Below, piece after piece: positions 24,408 to 30,932 of a stretch of 42,257 bases of DNA (the stretch's first letter is position 1; every line of letters begins with the position of its first letter). A program made the position numbers and the translations under genes. The DNA is from an uncultured Oscillospiraceae bacterium (GTDB lineage Bacteria; Bacillota; Clostridia; Oscillospirales; Oscillospiraceae). A model generated the notes under the pieces. It had not been told where the DNA came from and ran no database searches. It saw only the letters and a list, made by a program, of their open reading frames with translations. The stretch spans positions 1 through 42,257 of the forward strand of contig CANQDL010000006.1 in the NCBI GenBank assembly GCA_947591105.1, in the 5' to 3' direction.

Positions 24408-25559
24408 ATGACCGATCTCTATCTCATCCGCCACGCGGAGGCGGAGGGCAATCTCTACCGCCGGCCTCAGGGACAGTACGACTCCAACATCACCCCCCTG
24501 GGCCGCCGGCAGGCGGCGGCACTGGCAGAGCGGTTCCGGAACGTGCCGGTGGACGCGCTGTGGGCCAGCGACCTGATCCGTACCCAGTCCACGGCCAGCG
24601 CCATCCTGAAATACCACCCCCAGCTGACGCTGCACACCGACCCCGCCCTGCGGGAGGTGGACGTGGGCTGCTGGGAGAACCGGACGTGGGGAGAGCTGAT
24701 CCAGCAGCAGCCGGAGCAGCACTACTACTTTGCCCACGACCCCGCCCGGTGGCATGTGCCCGGCAGCGAGAGCTACCAGGCCGTGCAGCAGCGGATGGAG
24801 CGGGCCCTGCTGGCTCTGGCGGACGCCTACCCCGGCAAGACGGTGGCGGTGGTCAGCCACGCCTTCGCCATCCGGGCGCTGGCCTGCCGGCTGACGGGGA
24901 CGGACTATGACCAGCTCCCCTTCGGGGACAACACCGCCGTGACGCACCTGACCGCCGAGGACGGAAAGCTGACCCTTCTCACCTACGGCGACGCCTCCCA
25001 TCTGGGGGCGCTGAGCACCTTCGCCCACCAGGGCCTGGCCAACGACCACCGGGGGAAGAAGGCGGACGGACTGTTCCAGCCCATGACCCTGCCCCGGGAG
25101 CAGGAGCTCTATACCCGCTGCTACCGGCAGACGTGGCTGGCCAGTCACGGGGATCTGGCGGGCTTTTCGGCCGTCATCTACCTGCGCTCCGCCGCCCAGC
25201 ACGCGGGCAAAGACCCCCGCTGCCTGATGAAGATCTATTATGAGGACGCCTTTGCGGGGCTTATAGAGCTCGACCCGGATCGGGGCGAGTCGGAGGGCTT
25301 CGGGTGGATCAGTCTTATCTGGGTGGAGCCGGATCACCGGAACCGCCGGTTCGGCGCCCAGCTGCTGGGCCACGGGGTGGTTTTTTTCCGCCAGCGGGGC
25401 CGGCGGGCGCTGCGGCTGCACGTGTCCCAGACCAACAGCACCGCCATCGCCTTTTACGAGAGCATGGGCTTTCGCTCCGTGGGGAGCGCCGAGGGAGTGG
25501 GCGGGCCGCTCTATTTGATGGAGCTGGACATCGTCCCCCGGGTCTGGCGTCTGCCATGA
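24408..25559 (+). CDS. histidine phosphatase fused to a GNAT acetyltransferase
   Basis: A 383-residue protein; ATG 24408 follows GGAAAGG. Residues 1 to about 195 are a histidine phosphatase (phosphoglycerate mutase) domain: catalytic LYLIRHAEAEGN at 5-15, second Arg in ASDLIRTQSTA near 63, Glu in LREVDVGCWENR near 84, second His in AVVSHAFAIRAL near 150. Residues about 205-375 form a GNAT fold: ISLIWVEPDHRNRRFGAQLLGHGVVFF is the acetyl-CoA-binding region and LHVSQTNSTAIAFYESMGF the C-terminal motif. Both halves keep key residues, so both may be active; substrates are unknown. Its stop overlaps the start of the next gene (ATGA). Confidence 0.88.
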   Translation: MTDLYLIRHAEAEGNLYRRPQGQYDSNITPLGRRQAAALAERFRNVPVDALWASDLIRTQSTASAILKYHPQLTLHTDPALREVDVGCWENRTWGELIQQQPEQHYYFAHDPARWHVPGSESYQAVQQRMERALLALADAYPGKTVAVVSHAFAIRALACRLTGTDYDQLPFGDNTAVTHLTAEDGKLTLLTYGDASHLGALSTFAHQGLANDHRGKKADGLFQPMTLPREQELYTRCYRQTWLASHGDLAGFSAVIYLRSAAQHAGKDPRCLMKIYYEDAFAGLIELDPDRGESEGFGWISLIWVEPDHRNRRFGAQLLGHGVVFFRQRGRRALRLHVSQTNSTAIAFYESMGFRSVGSAEGVGGPLYLMELDIVPRVWRLP

Positions 25560-26662
25560 GAGCCGCGCCCCTCTACCTGGACGCCCCGCCCACCGTGAAG
25601 CGGGTGCATGTGGGCCCGGGCCGGCGGATCGTGGCCATCTCGGACATCCACGGGAACCTTGCCTACCTCCGGGGCCTGCTGGAAAGGTGCGCCCTCACGG
25701 AGCGGGACGTGATCTTTTTCGTGGGGGATCTGCTGGAAAAGGGGCCCGACTCCCTGGGCACGCTCCGGTATGTGATGGAGCTGGCCCGGCGGCGGGAGGT
25801 GCACACCGTGTGCGGCAACTGCGACTTCTGGCAGAACTTCTGCGACCTGCCGGAAGATCCGGCCCAGAACGCGTTTTATCTCCAGTACCTGGTGGGACGC
25901 AACCGGGGCTGGGGTGACGGGCTCATCGCCCAGATGCTCCATGAACAGGGGATCGGCATCTGCTGGGACATGGACTTGACGGCCGCCAAGGCCGCCGTCC
26001 GGGACAACTACGGCCCGGAGCTGGACTTTCTGCGGGCGCTGCCCCACATCATCGAGACGGAGGATTACACCTTCGTCCACGGGGGCCTGGCGGCGGACAG
26101 GGGCGCTTTCGCCTGCATGAAGATGGATCATTACCGCACCGTGGCCAGACCCCACCGGAAGTGGACGGTGGTGGGCCACTGGCCGCTGGTGCTGTACGGG
26201 GACGACACCGTGGACGCCAGGCCCATCGTGGATCGGGATCTGAAGCTTATCAGCATCGACGGCGGGTGCGTGCTCAAGGACGATGGCCAGCTCAACGCCT
26301 TCTTCCTGCCGGACATGACCTGGACGAGCTACGACCGCTTTCCCACCGCCCGGGTGAAAACGGCTCAGGCCGCCAGCGCCCGGCACTATTATATCCGCTA
26401 CGGGGACAACGCCGTGGAGATCCTCTCGGAGGACGGGGACTTTGTCCGCTGCCGCCATATCCGCACCGGCTACGTGATGGACGTGCCCGCCGACCATATC
26501 CTCACCCGGGAGGGAAACCGGGCCACCGTCAACGACATCACCGACTACCGCCTGCCCCTGAACGCCGGGGATGAGATCTCCGTCGTGCGGCGCACCAGCC
26601 GGGGGATCATGTGCAAAAAGGACGGCATCTCCGGCTGGTACGACGGCCAGCTGATCCAGTAG
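25556..26662 (+). CDS. PPP-type metallophosphatase with C-terminal extension
   Basis: A 368-residue protein whose ATG overlaps the previous stop codon, implying translational coupling. Metal and catalytic motifs of the PPP/calcineurin family are in order: SDIHGNLAYL near 31, GDLLEKGPDS near 59, GNCDFW near 87, FVHGGL near 177 and VVGHWPL near 205. These resemble serine/threonine phosphatases and ApaH-type enzymes. After about residue 275 an added region of some 95 residues follows: DNAVEILSEDGDFVRCRHIRTGY, then ISVVRRTSRGIMCKKDGISGWYDG, with an SH3-like beta pattern. Coupling to a histidine phosphatase-acetyltransferase suggests one pathway with phospho-substrates. Confidence 0.85.
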   Translation: MRAAPLYLDAPPTVKRVHVGPGRRIVAISDIHGNLAYLRGLLERCALTERDVIFFVGDLLEKGPDSLGTLRYVMELARRREVHTVCGNCDFWQNFCDLPEDPAQNAFYLQYLVGRNRGWGDGLIAQMLHEQGIGICWDMDLTAAKAAVRDNYGPELDFLRALPHIIETEDYTFVHGGLAADRGAFACMKMDHYRTVARPHRKWTVVGHWPLVLYGDDTVDARPIVDRDLKLISIDGGCVLKDDGQLNAFFLPDMTWTSYDRFPTARVKTAQAASARHYYIRYGDNAVEILSEDGDFVRCRHIRTGYVMDVPADHILTREGNRATVNDITDYRLPLNAGDEISVVRRTSRGIMCKKDGISGWYDGQLIQ

Positions 26663-26690
26663 CCGGACGAAAACTTCACCGCATCCAGCA

Positions 26691-26718
26691 AGCCCCGTTT
26701 TCAACGGGGTTTGTTTTT
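26691..26718 (+). terminator. terminator of the phosphatase operon
   Basis: Stem CCCCGTT/AACGGGG (26693-26709) with loop TTC, then TTTGTTTTTG. Confidence 0.85.
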
Positions 26719-26767
26719 GTCTGCCGCGATATCAACCGGCCGTTGAGCCGGCCCGAAGAGCCGGTCA

Positions 26768-26795
26768 TTGTTTTTTGCCGGCAGGGGCGTATGAT
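26768..26795 (+). promoter_or_regulatory. promoter of the XRE-TPR regulator gene
   Basis: TTGTTT at 26768-26773 and TATGAT at 26790-26795, spacing 16. Confidence 0.55.
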
Positions 26796-26831
26796 AGGGA
26801 CATGGGCCCAAAACAGAAAGGAGCTATACAC

Positions 26832-27863
26832 ATGGACATCGGAAAACAGATCAAAGCCCTGCGCCTGCGCCGGGGCGTCACACAGCAGGCCATGGCCCGG
26901 GCGCTGGGCGTAAGCGCCCAGGCCGTCAGCAAGTGGGAGCGGGACACCGCCGCCCCGGACATCGCGCTGCTGCCGGAGCTATCCGTCTATCTGGGCGCGA
27001 GCATCGACGAGCTCTTTTCCCTGTCGGATGACACCCGCATGGAGCGGATACAGAACATGCTCTGGGACAATCGGACGCTCTCCGCCGCGGACGCGGAGAC
27101 CGCCCGCGCCTTCCTTCTGGAGAAGGCCCGGCGGGAGCCGTCAAACGGCGCGCCCCTGGCCCTTCTGGCGGATATGGAGAACCACATCGCCCAAAGCCAT
27201 ATGGAGCTAGCGGCGGAGCACGCGAAAGAGGCCCTGCGTCGGGATCACAGTCTCAAGCAGGCCCACAGCGAGCTTACCCGGGCCATGGACGGGGCGGGAG
27301 ACTGGTGCGTGCGCAACCACAGCGCCCTCATTGCGTTTTACAAGGATCTGGCCGCCCGCTGGCCGGAGGACAAGCGCATATATTGGTGGCTGCTGGATCA
27401 GCTCATCGACGACGGGCGTCTGGAGGAAGCCCAGGCGTATCTGACCGCCCTTGAAAAACTGGACGACAGCTACCGGCCCGCTCTTTACCGCTGCCGGATC
27501 GCCTTCCGGGCGGGGAAGAAGGAGCAGGCCGCCGAGCTGCTGGGTAAGTTGCAGCAGACCTGGCCCGACGACTGGGCCGCCGCCTTTGACATCGGGGACG
27601 TGCTGGCCCGGGCTGGGGAGTATGAGCAGGCCAAGAAATACTACCGGGCCTCCATGGAGCTGCAGGGGCCGCCCCGGTATACGGACGGGCTGACCTCCAT
27701 TTCCCAGATATGCGAGATACAGGGAGACCTGGCCGGGGCCGTCGCCGCCGCGGAGGAGGAGATCGCCGTCCTTGCCAGCGACTGGGACACCGTGGCGGGC
27801 AATAGCGTGGATCAACACCGCCGGCGCATCACCGCGCTGAAGCAGCGGATGGAAAAGAGCTGA
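26832..27863 (+). CDS. XRE-family regulator with TPR-like C-terminal domain
   Basis: A 343-residue protein; ATG 26832 follows AAAGGAG. Residues 1-62 are a helix-turn-helix of the HTH_3 class (IGKQIKALRLRRGVTQQAMARALGVSAQAVSKWERDTAAPDI, ending LGASIDELF). From about residue 80 the protein is all-helical with TPR-like units: LALLADMENHIAQSHMELAAEHAKEAL, GRLEEAQAYLTALEKLDDSYRPALY, GKKEQAAELLGKLQQTWPDDW, AGEYEQAKKYYRASMEL. This RRNPP-like architecture often responds to a peptide signal, but no adjacent peptide gene is seen. Regulatory target unknown. Confidence 0.85.
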   Translation: MDIGKQIKALRLRRGVTQQAMARALGVSAQAVSKWERDTAAPDIALLPELSVYLGASIDELFSLSDDTRMERIQNMLWDNRTLSAADAETARAFLLEKARREPSNGAPLALLADMENHIAQSHMELAAEHAKEALRRDHSLKQAHSELTRAMDGAGDWCVRNHSALIAFYKDLAARWPEDKRIYWWLLDQLIDDGRLEEAQAYLTALEKLDDSYRPALYRCRIAFRAGKKEQAAELLGKLQQTWPDDWAAAFDIGDVLARAGEYEQAKKYYRASMELQGPPRYTDGLTSISQICEIQGDLAGAVAAAEEEIAVLASDWDTVAGNSVDQHRRRITALKQRMEKS

Positions 27864-27875
27864 CGGCGGGAAAAG

Positions 27876-27914
27876 AGACAGAGGCGGGACAGCGTGTCCC
27901 GCCTCTGTTATTTT
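27876..27914 (+). terminator. terminator of the XRE-TPR regulator gene
   Basis: A perfect 14-bp stem ACAGAGGCGGGACA/TGTCCCGCCTCTGT around GCG, followed by TATTTTG. Confidence 0.9.
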
Positions 27915-27932
27915 GAAGATCATAAGCTGCTG

Positions 27933-28042
27933 TGCCTCCCTGTGCAAGGAGAGGTGGGCGCCGCTTCGCGGCGCCGGGGGGTGTTACAATCCCCCAGTCA
28001 GCGCCTTTGGCGCTGACGGCCCCCTTTGCACAAGGGGGCCTT
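27933..28042. repeat. palindromic intergenic repeat, copy 1
   Basis: Outer arms (TGCCTCCCTGTGCAAGG and CCCTTTGCACAAGGGGGCC) are inverted. Internal hairpins are GGCGCCGC/GCGGCGCC and GTCAGCGCC/GGCGCTGAC, and GTTACAATCCC lies at the centre. It shares outer arms, the GTTACAATCCC centre and the AGTCAGCGC hairpin with the copies near 32985 and 33870. A short non-coding MITE/REP-like element. Confidence 0.8.
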
Positions 28043-28125
28043 TCCATATTGTATCGCTTTCGGCGGTAAAGCCCTTTCGACGGTCTGTCCGGCGTCTGTC
28101 CGGGCCGCTCCCGCTGGAAAAACTC

Positions 28126-28154
28126 TTGCACTAAACCCAACAACGCGCTATAAT
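28126..28154 (+). promoter_or_regulatory. promoter of a candidate small RNA
   Basis: TTGCAC at 28126-28131 and TATAAT at 28149-28154 with 17-bp spacing; no start codon with a ribosome site follows within 150 bp. Confidence 0.65.
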
Positions 28155-28160
28155 GACAAT

Positions 28161-28246
28161 AACGGAATAACAAAGGCGGGCCGCAAGGTGATAGGGACAC
28201 CTCACGGCCCTATGCAGGAGTAGTGGCTCCTACACAGCTTTTCAGC
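28161..28246 (+). ncRNA. candidate small RNA, about 85 nt
   Basis: Downstream of a strong promoter, GGGCCG/CGGCCC (28178-28183 and 28205-28210) encloses an inner AGGTG/CACCT hairpin. AGGAG/CTCCT (28216-28231) follows, then ACACAGCTTTT as a weak terminator. The sequence resembles, from memory only, regulatory antisense RNAs of small hydrophobic-toxin (type I) modules in gut Firmicutes. No toxin ORF was found on the opposite strand nearby, so it could be an orphan. Confidence 0.45.
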
Positions 28247-28329
28247 GCCCAAGGTTCATTATACTTTCTCCCGCTTGTTTTTACAAGGGGAAAAGGTTAG
28301 CTGGCTTTGTGTTGTGTTGTGCGCGGTGT

Positions 28330-28393
28330 GGGGTATTGCCCTGCGCCGCCTTTGTTGTTTCGGCGGGAAAGTTCACGGGGCAGGGCAAACCCC
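28330..28393. other. long imperfect hairpin in the 5' region of the duplicated-domain protein
   Basis: GGGGTATTGCCCTG (28330-28343) pairs almost fully with CAGGGCAAACCCC (28381-28393), with an inner CCGCC/GGCGG stem. It could form in the leader of the gene at 28503. No riboswitch class is recognised. The rest of 28247-28500 shows nothing else I can name. Confidence 0.4.
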
Positions 28394-28502
28394 TGTTCCG
28401 TGGGCGAGTACCGTTGAGACAGCGCAGCGCAACACCGCTGGGATAGATCGTTTTCCTTTCTGACGGTGGCTGTAGAACTAGATCGAGAAAGGAAAGCAAA
28501 AG

Positions 28503-29819
28503 ATGAAGAAAAGAATATTGGCGATGCTTCTTGCCCTGTGCATGATCCTGCCCCTGGGGGCCGGGGCCCTGGCGGAGGGGGAACTGAACGCCTACCAGCT
28601 CACCGAGCCGGAGATGGCGGCGCTGATCGAGGCGCTGGGCGGCGCCGATCCTATGGCGATCGGCAACGGGTTCTTTCATATCATCATGACCTATGAACAG
28701 ACGTCCAAAAGCCAGGCCTTCACCTATGCCGACGCCATAGCGGACGTTCTGGCCGCAGACGGGGACGGCAGCGCCGCCGATTCGCTTGCCTCCATGTTCG
28801 GCATAGGGGACGAGGCGGAGCTGGAGGTGGTCACGGCTATCTCCGACTGGCTGAATGAACAGCAGATGGACGAGGCGAGGACTGCGGCCTTTTTCCAGTC
28901 CCTGTCCGACGGGATGAACTGGCCCACGGACGCTTATGAGGCGTTTGCGGAGGAGCTGTTCTCCGGCCGCGAGGCCGCCCCCGCAGAAGAGGACGCGGCT
29001 TCTGCGGAGGAGGCAGCCCCCGCGGAGGACGGCGAAGAAGACGTGAGCGCCTACCATCTCACCGCGGAAGAGGCGCAGGCGTTTGCCGATGCGATGAGCG
29101 GTTTTGATGTGGAGGACGTCTTCCATGCCTTTGACCATATCCGCCTGACCATGGATCTGTTCCCCACCTCCTATGCCGATGCCATCGCGGACATCCTGGA
29201 CGGGGGCGACGGCGCCGCTGAAAAGGTCGCCTCGGACTTCTCCATCGGAACCGAGGCGCAGCTGGAGGTCGTGGCGGCCGTCTCCGACTGGATAGAGCGG
29301 CAGCAGATAGAGCAGGACAGGGTCGAGGACTTTTTCTGGGCGCTGTTCGATGTGGACGACATCAGCCAGACCTTTGACGCCCTGGATAAGCTTCTCTCCG
29401 GCGAGCTGCTCCCCGCGGAGGGAGCCGCAAAAACGGCGGAGGATACGGTGACGGAGCAGGATCTCCAGGAGCTGCTGACCTGTATCGGCAAGGCGGTGCA
29501 GGACGAGTATCTGACGCCCAACGGCGTCGACCCGGCGGCCCTTGTCTGGCCCACCGACCCGGGTACGTTCCGGTATTTTGATGTGCTGTTCACCAACTAT
29601 TGCATAAGCGCTCTTACCGGCGAGCCGCCTAAGCCTGTCACGGATGATTACGTTCCCGCCTCCCCGGACAAGGAGATCATGGACGCGGTCTATGCCGGCG
29701 TCATGAACTGGCTGGACGGATTTGAGAGCGTAGATTATGAGTATCTGGTCACCTTGGGGCAGGAGATAAACAATATCGAGTATGTTTTGGAGTATCTTCC
29801 CGCCAACCTGACATTTTGA
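28503..29819 (+). CDS. secreted acidic protein with internal duplication, unknown function
   Basis: A 438-residue protein; ATG 28503 follows GAAAGGAAAG. The Sec signal peptide (MKKRILAMLLALCMILPLGAGALA) has an Ala-x-Ala site near residue 24. Two homologous blocks of about 120 residues follow: 31-154 and 182-300. Each runs Y(Q/H)LTxxE, then a variable helix, then YADAIAD(V/I)L, (F/S)xIGxEAxLEVV(T/A)A(I/V)SDW and ending LLSG/LFSG. They are joined by an Ala/Glu linker (AAPAEEDAASAEEAAPAED). A third, unrelated region (about 310-438) is aromatic and acidic. No catalytic motif or known family is visible. Probably exported; may bind a surface partner or cation. Confidence 0.75.
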   Translation: MKKRILAMLLALCMILPLGAGALAEGELNAYQLTEPEMAALIEALGGADPMAIGNGFFHIIMTYEQTSKSQAFTYADAIADVLAADGDGSAADSLASMFGIGDEAELEVVTAISDWLNEQQMDEARTAAFFQSLSDGMNWPTDAYEAFAEELFSGREAAPAEEDAASAEEAAPAEDGEEDVSAYHLTAEEAQAFADAMSGFDVEDVFHAFDHIRLTMDLFPTSYADAIADILDGGDGAAEKVASDFSIGTEAQLEVVAAVSDWIERQQIEQDRVEDFFWALFDVDDISQTFDALDKLLSGELLPAEGAAKTAEDTVTEQDLQELLTCIGKAVQDEYLTPNGVDPAALVWPTDPGTFRYFDVLFTNYCISALTGEPPKPVTDDYVPASPDKEIMDAVYAGVMNWLDGFESVDYEYLVTLGQEINNIEYVLEYLPANLTF

Positions 29820-29821
29820 AT

Positions 29822-29858
29822 ATGCGGGGGCATCTTTAACGATGCTCCCGCCCTGTTT
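29822..29858 (+). terminator. terminator, repeated-sequence type, copy 1
   Basis: GCGGGGGCATC/GATGCTCCCGC (29824-29851) with loop TTTAAC, followed by CCTGTTTAT. Nearly the same hairpin recurs at 30700-30731 and 32901-32932. Confidence 0.75.
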
Positions 29859-29882
29859 ATCTCCCCGGCGAAGGGAAAGTCG

Positions 29883-30626
29883 TCACGCGCCGCTGTCTTT
29901 TATCAGCAGCGCGCGGATATCCTCGCGCAGATCGAACATTTTCATGTAAACAAGAAAGTCCCTTTCCAGAAGAGCAGCAGAGATCCCGAAGGTCTGCGCA
30001 AAGGCCTGCGCCGAATCATCAGCGCACCGTTTATAGAATTCAACGTATTTTTCCGTGCCGAAGCGCTCGATCAGGTATCCTGTAAACGCGCCTGCGAGAG
30101 GGTAGGTCAGCGTACAGTCATACGCACGGAAATGGCTGTTTTCAATCAGATCGGCTACGGATGGATTCTTTCCCTGCTCAATATACCACCGCGTCCAGGA
30201 ATAATTGTCGATCCCCCACCAGTACCGGTCAAAAAACATGGCAAGCCCTTCGCTGATGAACCGGGAATCCGGTCTGCAGATCGAATAGGAAATGATATGC
30301 GCGTCTTCGTGGAAGCCGACGCATTTTACTGTTTCGCTGTATACGGCAAACACATGATTCATGCCGTCCTTGCTCATGATCTCCGGAAGGGCGAAGCCGT
30401 TGCACGGCTCGTCGTCATCCTCGTCGTGGATGATGGCGTATTGTTTTCCTACCTCTTGGGGCGTATCGAACAGATGATAGTGGATCTTGCCCTTTGCGTC
30501 GGCGTGAAGGCAGCTGCTGATAAATGTATAGCATCCCTCCTGCTTGTCAGCGATCTGATCTATCTCTTTTTCCGCCAAGCTGTTTTCCTTGTAGTGGAAA
30601 ACATAGTGCGTCGTTGTCATTTCCAT
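29883..30626 (-). CDS. cytoplasmic zinc metallopeptidase-like protein (gluzincin/MA type)
   Basis: A 247-residue protein; ATG 30626 follows GAGGTG. No signal peptide or membrane segment. The zinc site HEDAH lies at residues 106-110 (FHEDAHIISY), a slight variant of HExxH, and a possible third ligand Glu is at 126 in ISEGLAMFF. The 16-residue spacing and the EGLA motif fit MA-like gluzincins such as DUF4157/peptidase_MA_2-like proteins. The C-terminal helices (GTEKYVEFYKRCADDSAQAFAQTFG) match that group. Substrate unknown. A perfect -10 lies upstream. Could be an aminopeptidase-like enzyme or an inactive relative. Confidence 0.7.
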   Translation of the reverse strand: MEMTTTHYVFHYKENSLAEKEIDQIADKQEGCYTFISSCLHADAKGKIHYHLFDTPQEVGKQYAIIHDEDDDEPCNGFALPEIMSKDGMNHVFAVYSETVKCVGFHEDAHIISYSICRPDSRFISEGLAMFFDRYWWGIDNYSWTRWYIEQGKNPSVADLIENSHFRAYDCTLTYPLAGAFTGYLIERFGTEKYVEFYKRCADDSAQAFAQTFGISAALLERDFLVYMKMFDLREDIRALLIKDSGA

Positions 30627-30670
30627 ACTGGCTTCACCTCTGTAAACCTCAATTTGCCGCGCTGGTTGCC

Positions 30671-30699
30671 ATTATACCCCGGCGCCGGCGATAGCGCAA
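30671..30699 (-). promoter_or_regulatory. promoter of the metallopeptidase-like gene
   Basis: On the minus strand TTGCGC (30699-30694), 17-bp spacer, TATAAT (30676-30671). Confidence 0.65.
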
Positions 30700-30731
30700 G
30701 GGCGGGAACATCCCAAACGATGCTCCCGCCC
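30700..30731. terminator. repeated terminator-like hairpin, copy 2
   Basis: GGGCGGGAACATC and GATGCTCCCGCCC pair with one mismatch around CCAAAC. It lies between divergent genes, just upstream of a promoter, so it is not placed to end either gene. The rest of 30732-30932 shows only a possible TTGACT (30838-30843) -35 box for the next gene. Confidence 0.55.
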
Positions 30732-30932
30732 TTCGTATTCTTTGCGTAACTGGCAGCCGACAAACATCGCCGCGCGTATAGAAGAGGCCCGAAGGACGCA
30801 ATTCGTGCCGTGATTCTGTCGATTCGGGACAAAGTGGTTGACTACCGGCGGGATTTTTCTGATACTATAACTATTCCTAAAATCGTCTTGCGCTTGACTG
30901 AAAACAGATAACGATCGACGGAGGCGACGGAC

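Noticed and set aside
27933-28042. Rho-independent terminator or riboswitch in the palindromic region after the XRE-TPR gene
   Set aside because: A perfect terminator already precedes it, and the sequence matches the two other intergenic repeats in the window.
28381-28393. AGGGCAAACC similarity to the start of a cyclic-di-GMP-I riboswitch
   Set aside because: The remaining conserved GAAA loop and GGxxACGCAAAGCC/GGTAGGTAGCGGGG segments are absent; the bases are explained by the large hairpin.
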